From Methylobacterium sp. J-076 (GTDB taxonomy: Bacteria; Pseudomonadota; Alphaproteobacteria; Rhizobiales; Beijerinckiaceae): a stretch of 64,000 bases of DNA. Below, one piece after another: positions 1-7,349 of the stretch. The stretch covers positions 1 through 64,000 of the forward strand of contig NZ_JAKSXW010000133.1 of NCBI RefSeq assembly GCF_022829405.1, in the 5' to 3' direction. The translations under genes were made by a program, and so were the position numbers. Position 1 is the stretch's first letter, and each line of letters opens with the position of its first letter. The notes beneath the pieces were generated by a model. That model was not told the DNA's origin, ran no database searches, and saw only the letters and a program-made list of their open reading frames with translations.

Positions 1-260
1 GCTGCACCTGGACGTCTTGTCGCTGGATCGGTGAGACCTCTCATCGAGCGTGTCGAAGACCGTGCAGTCGTAATTTTCGAAGTCGCCGAAAGACGTGATC
101 GCGCGCTTCGGCTTACCGAGGACATTTCAGGGGCCATGCCCTCTTATGGCACACGCGCCCTGAGTGGTCGCCGAGGGATTGCTCCTCCGCCGGGCTATGA
201 TGCCCGCTTTTGACTCCGAACCAAAGTCGTGATGAGGCCGACGAACAGCTGCTTACAGGA
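1..260. other. left-edge intergenic stretch, nothing assignable
   Basis: No reading frame here resembles a known protein. A short fragment around 201-214 reads like the GTCCGCTTTTGAG arm of the dispersed palindromic repeat that recurs near 5945, so this may be decayed repeat DNA. The upstream part of the SDR relic could begin here, but no further SDR motif was readable. Confidence 0.3.
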
Positions 261-473
261 AGCGCCGACACCGTTGTGAACGACAAGCTTGGAGCGTACA
301 CCACCACCGACTTCAACAACCACGCAGGCTACCGGACGGTCGAGCAGTCGGCGGCCGGCATCGTCTAGCTTGCCGACCAGGACGCTTCTAGGCCGACCGG
401 AGGCTTCTTCTTCGATTGCACACCCGGTGCGGCGTTGGTGACTAAACCTAACTGGGGCGGGTTTCCGCTCTAG
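261..473 (+). pseudogene. relic of the 3' end of a short-chain dehydrogenase/reductase
   Basis: Reading in the frame of position 261 gives the signature of an SDR C-terminus: a TTTDFNNHAGYRTVEQ-like segment followed by an ASRPTGGFFFD-like segment. In the family this corresponds to the end of the substrate loop (VNAVDPGYTATD...) and the final PTGGFF motif. A TAG stop at 366-368 splits the two motifs, and no Rossmann glycine motif or YxxxK active site was found upstream, so only a broken 3' end survives. It lies just upstream of an aldo/keto reductase, a common neighbourhood for SDR genes. Family assignment is by motif recognition only. Confidence 0.5.
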
Positions 474-537
474 TGCTCCCGATCGGCTTCGCCACGGAGC
501 AGTGATCACCGCTTCGGGATCGCCAAAGGATGAGAGC

Positions 538-1533
538 ATGCAGTTCAGGAAGCTCGGGACGACCGGTCTCGACGTGTCGGCGCTCTGCCTCGGCTGCATG
601 TCCTTCGGCGATCCGAAGGCCGGCGCCCACCCCTGGACGCTCGACGAAGCGGCCGGGCGGCCGATCTTCCGCGCGGCAGTCGAAGCCGGCATCAACTTCT
701 TCGACACGGCCGACAGCTACTCGGCGGGTACCTCCGAGCGTCAGGTCGGCCGCTACCTTGAGGAGTTCATGCGGCGTGACGAGGCCGTCGTGGCCACGAA
801 GGTGTACTTCCCCGAGGGTGCGGGCGGCGGTGAGAAGCATCCGAACCGCCAAGGCCTGTCGCGCAAGGCGATCCTAGCCGGCATCGACAACAGCCTCACC
901 CGCCTCAGGCTCGACTACGTCGACCTCTACCAGATCCATCGTTGGGACTACGGAACGCCCATCGAGGAAACGATGGAGGCGCTCCACGACGTCGTGAAGA
1001 CCGGCAAGGCCCGCTATATCGGTGCGTCCTCCATGTTCGCGTGGCAGTTCGCCAAGGCGCAGCAGGTCGCGAAGGCCAACGGCTGGACTCGGTTCGTGAC
1101 CATGCAGAACCACCTCAACCTGCTCTACCGCGAGGAGGAGCGGGAGATGATCCCGTTGTGCCTCGACCAGGGCGTCGGCCTGATCCCGTGGAGCCCGCTC
1201 GCCCGCGGACGCCTCACCCGGGATTGGGAGGCGGGTACCAACCGTAGCGGCAGCGACGGCTACGCCACGAAGCTCTACGCGGCGAGCGAGGCGGCGGACC
1301 GCGCTGTGGTCGAGGCGGTGGCGCAGGTTGCGTCCGCGCGGGGCGTGCCCCGGGCACAGATCGCGCTCGCCTGGGTGGCAGGGAAGCGGGGCGTCTCGGC
1401 GCCGATCATCGGCGCCACGAAGCCAAGCCACTTGGCCGATGCAGTGGCGGCGCTATCGCTGAACCTGAGCGGCGGCGAGGTCGCTGCTCTGGAAGTCCCC
1501 TATATCCCGCACCCCGTCGTAGGCATCGAGTGA
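538..1533 (+). CDS. aldo/keto reductase
   Basis: A 331-residue NAD(P)H-dependent oxidoreductase of the aldo/keto reductase superfamily, cytosolic, probably reducing aldehydes or ketones. The N-terminus MQFRKLGTTGLDVSALCLG is typical of the YajO/Tas-like branch. The catalytic tetrad is readable: Asp and Tyr in FFDTADSYSAG, Lys in VVATKVY and His in YQIHRWD. The cofactor-binding end (GATKPSHLADAV) is present, so the protein looks complete. I chose the ATG at 538 over a longer frame because AAAGGA at 525-530 sits 7 bases upstream and the family starts at this point. It follows a decayed SDR gene. Substrate cannot be told. Confidence 0.9.
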   Translation: MQFRKLGTTGLDVSALCLGCMSFGDPKAGAHPWTLDEAAGRPIFRAAVEAGINFFDTADSYSAGTSERQVGRYLEEFMRRDEAVVATKVYFPEGAGGGEKHPNRQGLSRKAILAGIDNSLTRLRLDYVDLYQIHRWDYGTPIEETMEALHDVVKTGKARYIGASSMFAWQFAKAQQVAKANGWTRFVTMQNHLNLLYREEEREMIPLCLDQGVGLIPWSPLARGRLTRDWEAGTNRSGSDGYATKLYAASEAADRAVVEAVAQVASARGVPRAQIALAWVAGKRGVSAPIIGATKPSHLADAVAALSLNLSGGEVAALEVPYIPHPVVGIE

Positions 1534-1624
1534 CGGTTCGGCGTACTCGAGAGTCGGGGATCGCCCAGCCTACCATGGTTCGGGTATGTCCGCACATCAA
1601 AGTCGATTTGGATGCCAGACGACC

Positions 1625-1681
1625 GGGTCGGGTGGATTTCGGCTGGCCCGCTTCTGGGCGACACTGCGTAAAAGCGAACAT
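1625..1681. repeat. dispersed palindromic intergenic repeat, copy 1
   Basis: GGGTCGGGTGGATTTC followed by a CCGCTT...AAGCG arm pair. It aligns base for base over about 55 bp with the copy at 2994-3050, with scattered differences. The inverted arms are degenerate here. The rest of 1534-1816 holds no recognisable gene. Confidence 0.55.
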
Positions 1682-1816
1682 GGTCGCCGCTCCCGCTCAC
1701 GACCCGCCCTGAGTCCTGGCTGATCCGATCCATTCAGACATGCAGGATCCGGCAAGGGACGTTCGCGCATCCATCGCAGGTGAGAACGCCTCTCATCCCG
1801 CATGTCCAAAACGATT

Positions 1817-2692
1817 TCAGAACTTGCGTAGGATCGGGCTAGGCTGAGGTGCCTCGCCTTTATCCTGGTAGATCGGGACAGTTACGCGCAACCAGCCGCG
1901 TGTCTCAAGTCCTGCGTAACTGCGCTGAACAACGTCCCGCGTAACGTAGGCCTGGAGATTGACCGGGCCGAAGTTGTAACCCACGAGGCCGCCCACTGCG
2001 AACTGGCCTTGCCGAGCATAGGACGGATTGTTGGTCGGAAGGTCGGTCGATCCAAAGGCTACCGGCCCGATTTCCCACTTGCCAAAATGCTTGGTGGCCG
2101 TGAGGTCGAGGTTGAGGAAGTCGGAGTAAAAGGTACCGCTGGCCGATCGCGTATCGAAGAAGGTGCCGTACAGGAAGTTGCCTGTCAGGTTCCAGCCATC
2201 GCCATTGTATGTGATGGCGAAACGTTGATGCAGAACCGGATTTTGGATGACGATCTTGGTCTCGCTGGGTAGGTAGGCCCCGAGCAGGTAGCTGAAGTTG
2301 ATATTGTTACCGAGCTTCCAGGCCACCTGCGCAGCGAGCAGCGTCTGGCCGAACCCGCTCTGGTACGCCGCGCCCCGTGTGCTCGAAGCTGTGATCGGCT
2401 GTAGCACGACAAGTTGCAGCCGTCCGCCGACCACCTCTGCCGGTGTCGCCCAGATGAAGGACGGCAGATTGATGTTCGAGTCGGTCCCGCGCGGGGTGAT
2501 GTCCCGCGAGCCGAAACTGGACGTGTCAATGAGGTAGAGCCCCATCGGCAATGGCGCACCCGGGGCTTGCCCCACGGTCTGTCCAGGTTGTGCCGATGAG
2601 CCGGCCTGCACGGGGATGCCGGCCAACCCGTAGGTGAGAGAGGCTGAGATGGCAGCGATATGGATCGGTCGGATAAGCCCAGCTGTCGTCAT
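1817..2692 (-). CDS. outer-membrane transporter of the phenol MetA-degradation (SphA-like) family
   Basis: A 291-residue secreted protein with a signal peptide (hydrophobic residues about 8-30) and a predicted beta-barrel body rich in alternating aromatic/polar strands such as VGGLVGYNFGPVNLQAYVTR, ending in the hydrophobic/aromatic pattern of outer-membrane proteins. It resembles the family annotated 'transporter' (phenol MetA-degradation family), thought to move hydrophobic substrates across the outer membrane. The start is uncertain: ATG at 2692 is preferred, while a TTG four codons upstream (2704) is the alternative. No catabolic genes flank it, except that an FAD-monooxygenase relic lies upstream, so an aromatic-degradation cluster may once have been here. 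Confidence 0.75.
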   Translation of the reverse strand: MTTAGLIRPIHIAAISASLTYGLAGIPVQAGSSAQPGQTVGQAPGAPLPMGLYLIDTSSFGSRDITPRGTDSNINLPSFIWATPAEVVGGRLQLVVLQPITASSTRGAAYQSGFGQTLLAAQVAWKLGNNINFSYLLGAYLPSETKIVIQNPVLHQRFAITYNGDGWNLTGNFLYGTFFDTRSASGTFYSDFLNLDLTATKHFGKWEIGPVAFGSTDLPTNNPSYARQGQFAVGGLVGYNFGPVNLQAYVTRDVVQRSYAGLETRGWLRVTVPIYQDKGEAPQPSPILRKF

Positions 2693-2993
2693 TCCGCAGT
2701 CCAAGCCTCTCCGTAGTCGGATCGGCCGTTATTGCATGCCAGCACGGATTAAGTGGCGTTCCCGTGCGTGGGCTGCAGAGTTGCGACACGAGCGTAGCCG
2801 TTGGGCAACAGCCATCACGTCGAAGGCTCGCTTCCCCAGATGCTTCAAACCACGTCCACAGTGAAGCTCGGTGCGTAGCAGGGCGTCTGGTTTGAAGCGC
2901 CGGGCCGAGGTCCGTTCACCACCCCTAGCCAAGATTGCCGGATGGCCGACCAATGACCGCTTATGGGAAGTGCCGACGACCGCTCACATGACT
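2693..2993. other. intergenic, no gene seen
   Basis: About 300 bases upstream of the outer-membrane transporter. No RNA gene, strong hairpin or conserved protein was recognised. It should contain the transporter promoter, but no convincing -35/-10 pair was readable. Confidence 0.4.
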
Positions 2994-3050
2994 GGGTTGG
3001 GTGGATTTCTGCCTGTCCGCTTTCGGGCAGCAAACTATAGAAGCGGACAT
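2994..3050. repeat. dispersed palindromic intergenic repeat, copy 2
   Basis: GGGTTGGGTGGATTTC followed by a hairpin: TGTCCGCTT at 3014-3022 is the exact reverse complement of AAGCGGACA at 3041-3049, with an 18-base loop. The same layout occurs at 1625-1681 and in extended form at 5842-5954. It abuts and truncates the FAD-monooxygenase relic. Confidence 0.65.
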
Positions 3051-3410
3051 CGCGTAGGGCCTCGTCAGCCTCCGGGCAGCGGAACAGCACGCTGCGCAAC
3101 ATACGCAGATGCCCAACGCCGTGCCGAGGGATGCCGAGCTGTTCGCGGATCGGGCTGGTGGCCTCGTCAGCGGCGATCAGGTAGCGCGCGCGGATTGTTT
3201 GCGTCTGACCGGTCGTCCGATCACTCACCTCGGTGTACTGGCTGAAGTTCAGCAGATCGACATTCAGCCGAAAGTCGGCGCCCCGCGCGCGGCTTCGCGC
3301 AGGATCGGCTCCAACTTGTCCTGCGGGATCGCGGTGCCGGTCACAGGTGAGAGATGAGCCTTGCTCTCCGACGCCTTGCCGGGGGTCCAGTGGGTTTCCG
3401 AGAGAGGGTC
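3051..3410 (-). pseudogene. fragment of an FAD-dependent (PheA/TfdB-type) monooxygenase
   Basis: The minus strand encodes, in two frames, a middle piece of a flavin-dependent aromatic hydroxylase. The first frame gives a TAIPQDKLEPILREAARG-like segment; after a frameshift near 3277-3292 the second gives SDRTTGQTQTIRARYLIAADEATSPIREQLGI. This matches the family's 'vraryLvgaDGgrSpvR..LGi' FAD-binding region, except that the usual ADG reads ADE. The N-terminal GxGxxG dinucleotide motif and the C-terminal half are missing, and a palindromic repeat replaces the 3' end. It is therefore truncated at both ends and frameshifted. Confidence 0.65.
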
Positions 3411-3769
3411 GCCGCTCAGGCTATCAAAACGGCCGCGGCGCAACTTGGAGTTGGTGTCCCATTGCGGGACCTAGTCATGCCCTAGGAACGAACTCCAAGG
3501 AGCTACGGTCGCTTTGTCACAGCTGAGCTCAAAAAGGCTGCGTTTCACATTCCAGCGGCGCCAGCAATGAGCCGCATGAATGCCTCCAACATACTGTCTC
3601 TGCTGAACTTTACTCCTTAACGATACCATTCGGCCTATTAGGTGCACTTGCTCTGACGGCAGTTGCCATTGAGCAATGGTCGAGGTTAATCCGCATTCCG
3701 AATTATTGCTAAATCTCTAGCGTACCGGTACCGGCCGAACGGCGACGCTCGAACGTCCCTGGAGGAAAG
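3411..3769. other. A+T-richer intergenic region before the sorted-protein gene
   Basis: No gene was recognised. From about 3590 the sequence becomes clearly A+T-richer than its surroundings, which continues into the sorted-protein gene downstream and points to imported DNA. The promoter of that gene probably lies here; I could not pick a single convincing one. Confidence 0.35.
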
Positions 3770-3775
3770 ATGGCG

Positions 3776-4399
3776 ATGAGATGGTCTGGGTGGATGGGTC
3801 ATACGAAAAACTTTGCAGCAGCTATCACACTGTCTTGCTTAGCCCTCACTGCATCCTCGGTAGCACACGCCGATTACAGTTACACATTCATGATCACGCC
3901 ACTCAGTGGCAATCTTACTGCTGAAACAGGAACTTTCTTCACAAGTACTCTTATCAACCCTATGACATCTACCAACATAAACTCCGGAACTTTTAGCTAC
4001 AATGTTTCTGGTACGACCTATAATGGCGGATTAGCTGGTTTTAACGGATACTATGGCAGTTCAGTTAGTCCGACCAGCATCAATGTATTTAGCAGCGTAT
4101 CATACATTACAACATCGTTTCGATCAGCTTCTCCAATTACATACGGAAAAAATGGCAGTTTCACTGCGCAAGTGTTCGCTAGCGAAACAGTTTCAGCGCC
4201 GAACTCCCCTCGTTTTGAGGGGGCCGGTACAGGCTTGTTTGAAGCATTCCTATCCTCCGCACCGAGCGGCGGCGGTGGTGGATCCGGCGGCGCCCCCACG
4301 CCCGAGGTGAACGCGGGCCTCGGCGTGCTTCTGGCCGGTGCCTCCTTCGCCTTCCTTCGGCGCAAGCGCGGCACACGGCATGAGCTGACGGCCGCCTGA
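3776..4399 (+). CDS. exported protein with a PEP-CTERM-like sorting tail (predicted exosortase substrate)
   Basis: A 207-residue exported protein. It has an N-terminal signal peptide (hydrophobic core ITLSCLALTASSVAHA), a Ser/Thr/Tyr/Asn-rich beta-type body, a glycine linker and a C-terminal tripartite sorting signal: a TPEV motif in place of the usual PEP, a hydrophobic helix (LGVLLAGASFAFL) and a basic tail (RRKRGTR). This is the layout recognised and cleaved by exosortases. The ATG at 3776 is preferred because GGAGGA at 3761-3766 is 9 bases upstream; ATG 3770 is only 3 bases from it. The body is A+T-rich while the sorting tail is G+C-rich. The exosortase gene begins 9 bases after the stop. 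Function of the body is unknown. Confidence 0.8.
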   Translation: MRWSGWMGHTKNFAAAITLSCLALTASSVAHADYSYTFMITPLSGNLTAETGTFFTSTLINPMTSTNINSGTFSYNVSGTTYNGGLAGFNGYYGSSVSPTSINVFSSVSYITTSFRSASPITYGKNGSFTAQVFASETVSAPNSPRFEGAGTGLFEAFLSSAPSGGGGGSGGAPTPEVNAGLGVLLAGASFAFLRRKRGTRHELTAA

Positions 4400-4407
4400 C
4401 CCTCCCG

Positions 4408-5280
4408 GTGGCTGATCCGGCCGCATCGCCACGCACTCTGGCACTCAGACCGCTCTCGGTCTGGGTTGCCCGTATGACCGCTTACCTTTCAGCCAGCGCC
4501 GCCAGTTGGGCGGTGCTGGTGTTTACCCTCGGCACCGCCCTCTCGGCTGAACTGCAACGCCACCTCGACCCGACCGTGGGCGCCCAGCCGCTCATCGAAC
4601 TAGATCTCGGTGAAGCCTTCGCATCCGCCGCCATCCTGTCGTTGCTCCTGGCTTCCCCTACCCGGCCCGACCTCAACCTTCGCGACCTTGGCCTTCTCGT
4701 CCTCTGCGCCCTGTCCTGGTTCCTGCCGGAGTTCCACGCCGTCTATCTCGGCATGACCCTGGCCGGGCTCTGGCTGTTCTTCCGGCAGTCCCAGGGGAGC
4801 GCGCTGCGGGAAATCGGGCAGGTCTGGCTCGCCCTGTCGCTGTGCCAGTTGTGGGGGAAGCTCGCGTTCAAGGTCCTCTATGTGGTGATCGAACCCTACG
4901 AGGTCGGCCTGATGGCGCGGATCGGCCAGTGGGTGTTCCCCGGCCTGACGCGATCCGGCTTCCAACTCAGCACCCAGGCGGACTGGTCGATTGTGATCCT
5001 GGAGGGCTGCTCGGCCTTCCACAACCTCGCGCTCGCCACGCTGCTGTGGCTGTGCGTGCTCAAGATCGCCGGGCGCCGGGCGGACCGGGGGGCGTTCGCG
5101 AGCCTCGCGATCAGCGCCGTCCTCATCGTTGCGATCAACGTGGCCCGTATCCTAGCGATGGTGCCCTCGAAGGACGCCTATGCGTTCTGGCACGACGGGT
5201 CCGGGGCAGCCTTCGTCGCGCTGGTGTCGCTCGCGGCCTCGGTGCTGCCGATCATGATCCGCCTGGAGCGACAGGCGTGA
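4408..5280 (+). CDS. exosortase/archaeosortase family transpeptidase
   Basis: A 290-residue polytopic membrane protein with about eight hydrophobic segments. The family's active-site residues are in the right order: Cys in EGCSAFHN, Arg in NVARILAM and His in FWHDGSG, each at a membrane edge. Exosortases cleave PEP-CTERM-type signals on the outer face of the inner membrane and pass the protein to a surface carrier, often in exopolysaccharide producers. It directly follows a gene encoding a matching substrate and overlaps the next gene by one base (TGATG). The GTG at 4408 is used because the frame closes soon upstream; an internal ATG (RMTAYLS) is an alternative. The subfamily could not be named. 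Confidence 0.8.
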   Translation: MADPAASPRTLALRPLSVWVARMTAYLSASAASWAVLVFTLGTALSAELQRHLDPTVGAQPLIELDLGEAFASAAILSLLLASPTRPDLNLRDLGLLVLCALSWFLPEFHAVYLGMTLAGLWLFFRQSQGSALREIGQVWLALSLCQLWGKLAFKVLYVVIEPYEVGLMARIGQWVFPGLTRSGFQLSTQADWSIVILEGCSAFHNLALATLLWLCVLKIAGRRADRGAFASLAISAVLIVAINVARILAMVPSKDAYAFWHDGSGAAFVALVSLAASVLPIMIRLERQA

Positions 5281-5799
5281 TGGTCGAGCAGCTTCGGGGG
5301 TGGGGGAAACGTCTCGCGGTCGCCGCCCTGTGTGTGCTTCTCGCACTCTCGGTGGCGACCCGCTTGCTAACTCACGACAGTGCTACGACCGAGCCCAGTC
5401 CTGCCGATGGGGCTAGGGCCGTAGACCTCGGGGAAGGCATCATCCTGACCGGTGCCGCAACTGCCCCCCCGCGACGTGCTGATCGGCGCGTGCTGGACAC
5501 CAATACCCGTTGAGTTCGTAGAGCCCTCTCCCCACGGCACCGATACGTCCGTAGCCGGTCCGACGAACGCGGAAGACCGGGTGTTTTATGCCTTTCACGG
5601 CTGGGTGTTCGGGGGCCGGTTTGCCGGGTTGGAACTGATCATCCGGCATCTCATCTGGCGGGGTGTATCGATCCTTAGTCTGGACGGTGTCGGAGGACGG
5701 GACACGCTGGCCGTGAAGCTGACGATGCCTGCCGGATGCGCGGCTGATCCCGAAGTAGCGATGACCGCGCTTCGTCGTGAGGCGAGGGAAGGCCGGTAG
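5280..5799 (+). pseudogene. exosortase-linked membrane-anchored protein, split by a frameshift in a C7 tract
   Basis: The first part (ATG 5280, overlapping the exosortase stop) encodes a basic N-terminus and one transmembrane helix (LAVAALCVLLALSVATRLL). It then runs into a homopolymer of seven C at 5464-5470 and stops at 5513. Moving to the +1 frame at the C-tract restores an open frame (PPRDVLIGACWTPIPVEF onward) to a stop at 5799, so removing one C rejoins a single protein of about 172 residues. Single-pass periplasmic proteins often follow exosortase genes, but I do not recognise this family. The break could be a real mutation, a phase-variable tract or a sequencing error. Confidence 0.6.
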
Positions 5800-5841
5800 G
5801 ATGGCTGCTTTCGGGTAGCTCGTAGGCTTACCGGGGCGACT

Positions 5842-5954
5842 GGGTTGGGTCGATATGAGGCCGTCCGCTTTTTCAGCAGCCCGTCTCCTAAGCAGACGTT
5901 CTACTTACGGCGAATCTCGGTCATCTAGAGCGGACAAGCTCAACGTCCGCTTTT
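5842..5954. repeat. dispersed palindromic intergenic repeat, extended copy 3
   Basis: Begins GGGTTGGGTCGAT and carries GTCCGCTT at 5863-5870, AGCGGACA at 5929-5936 and GTCCGCTT again at 5945-5952, so two overlapping hairpins are possible. It shares the head and arm sequences of the copies at 1625 and 2994. The surrounding 5800-6106 contains nothing else recognisable. Confidence 0.5.
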
Positions 5955-6106
5955 GAGTACGATGTCAGGGATTTGGAAAGACGGGGTCCTGATCGGCTAT
6001 GCAAACGGAGCCGTCCGTGATTCACACGGTCTTCCGAGTGCCTGACGTGGTCGACGCTCCGCAGAACGAGGCGAACGTCCCGTCTACCGACCGCGCTTCC
6101 CTGGGT

Positions 6107-6478
6107 TCAGCGTCGGTTGCCCGAGATGTTAGTTGTTGGTTGGCCCAGCTCCACGATCCGACCAGCGGCTCGCGCTGCGCGTGCGTAGGCTGAGATGGGC
6201 TGCATGGGCCGGAAGGAGAGATCGCGTTCCAGCCCTATCACGAGGCCAGCGCTGACCTCCTTAAGCTCCTCCAAGCTCACATAACCCAGCTCGGGCTCGC
6301 CGAAGCCGAGGTCGCACAGCCCGTACAGGGTATCCCCATCGGGGTCCATCGCGCAGATCAGCCAAGTGGCCGGACCGGTGGGGTTGAACAGCTTGAGCAC
6401 TGGGTGATGGTCACACTCCTGATCCCGACCATTGGCCAGGAGCAGCTCGCGCGTCGCAGCGTCAATCAGGGGCAGCAT
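6107..6478 (-). CDS. DUF2958 domain-containing protein
   Basis: A 123-residue protein matching the DUF2958 pattern from memory: an LLANGR-type start, HHPVLKLFNPTGPATWLIC, a DPDGDTLYGLCDLGFGEPELGYV core and an ERDLSF motif followed by PISAYA. The function is unknown; the family is common on plasmids and integrative elements, which fits this location. The ATG at 6478 is chosen because GAGG lies 6 bases upstream and the family begins there; an upstream ATG two codons earlier and a longer frame are less likely. It is divergent from the small recombinase gene, and the perfect 12-6-12 inverted repeat lies between them. Confidence 0.75.
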   Translation of the reverse strand: MLPLIDAATRELLLANGRDQECDHHPVLKLFNPTGPATWLICAMDPDGDTLYGLCDLGFGEPELGYVSLEELKEVSAGLVIGLERDLSFRPMQPISAYARAARAAGRIVELGQPTTNISGNRR

Positions 6479-6563
6479 GAGCATCCTCGCGTGTGAGGCG
6501 AGGAGCGTGCAGCCGTAGGAGCGCGAGGGCGAGCAAACCAGTGCAAATGATGGCCAGATCCAA

Positions 6564-6593
6564 AACATCATAAAATACTACTTTTATGATGTT
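6564..6593. repeat. perfect 12-6-12 inverted repeat in the divergent intergenic region
   Basis: The arm AACATCATAAAA (6564-6575) and its exact reverse complement TTTTATGATGTT (6582-6593) flank a 6-base spacer, TACTAC. A further partial half-site, AACATCAT, lies at 6655-6662, 36 bases before the recombinase start. Two inverted arms of 11-13 bases around a 6-8 base centre is the layout of tyrosine-recombinase core sites. A dimeric repressor operator controlling the two divergent genes is the other reading. Confidence 0.7.
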
Positions 6594-6697
6594 CTGCGCT
6601 AAGTCGTTGATTTAGCTGCGATCCACTAAACACTCGCCCTCACGCATCTCTGGAAACATCATCCTTTGCTGCAAATAGTGCAGAGTGTGAGGTTCTA

Positions 6698-7267
6698 GTG
6701 AAGCAGGCGCGCGTGCCCACGGAGGCAGAGTTCCGCCGGCTGGTGGCAGTGGTGAGCCAGGGTAAGCTCGGGCCGCGGAACCGCATGGCGCTCATGCTCA
6801 GCTACTTGGCCGGGCTACGGGTGGGAGAGATTGCGTCGCTTCGGCGGAGCGACCTTCTTGATGGCGATGGCAAGGTCCGGGAGCAACTCCGGCTCAGCGC
6901 GGCTGTCACTAAGGGAGGGCATGCCCGAGTGGTGTTCCTGAACGCTCGGCTTCGTAAGGAGGTGGAGCAGTACCAGTGCACCCTCGCTCAGCCCGTTGAC
7001 CTGCTGCAGCCACTTTTGATCACCCACAAGCGTTCTGCGTTCAGCGCGAACACGTTGTGCCAGCTTATGCGGGGCTGGTACGACCTCGCTGGTTTGGATG
7101 GCGGATCAAGCCACAGCGGCCGGCGCTGGTTTATCACACGCCTCGCTCACGCGGGTATTTCACCCAAAGCCATTATGATGCTCGCTGGCCATCGGCATCT
7201 TTCGACCACGCAGCGCTATATCGATGTCAACGACGAAATGATGCGTGCTGCTGTCGAAGTCTTATGA
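6698..7267 (+). CDS. minimal tyrosine recombinase (catalytic domain only)
   Basis: A 189-residue site-specific recombinase. All six conserved catalytic residues are readable: Arg41 (AGLRVGE), Lys72 (VTKGGHA), His139 and Arg142 (HSGRR), His165 (AGHRH) and Tyr174 (TTQRYIDV). It is about 100 residues shorter than Xer/phage integrases because the N-terminal SAM-like core-binding domain is absent. The GTG start at 6698 is supported by TGAGG at 6688-6692. It could be a truncated remnant, or one of the small catalytic-only recombinases known from integrative elements. The intact active site and a ribosome-binding site favour a working gene. Confidence 0.85.
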   Translation: MKQARVPTEAEFRRLVAVVSQGKLGPRNRMALMLSYLAGLRVGEIASLRRSDLLDGDGKVREQLRLSAAVTKGGHARVVFLNARLRKEVEQYQCTLAQPVDLLQPLLITHKRSAFSANTLCQLMRGWYDLAGLDGGSSHSGRRWFITRLAHAGISPKAIMMLAGHRHLSTTQRYIDVNDEMMRAAVEVL

Positions 7268-7349
7268 ATATTCGTCATAGACGTTCATCAGCCTAGTATT
7301 TTGATTAATTTTATAGATTGTAACCATTGGAATATCAAGTCAATGCCGA

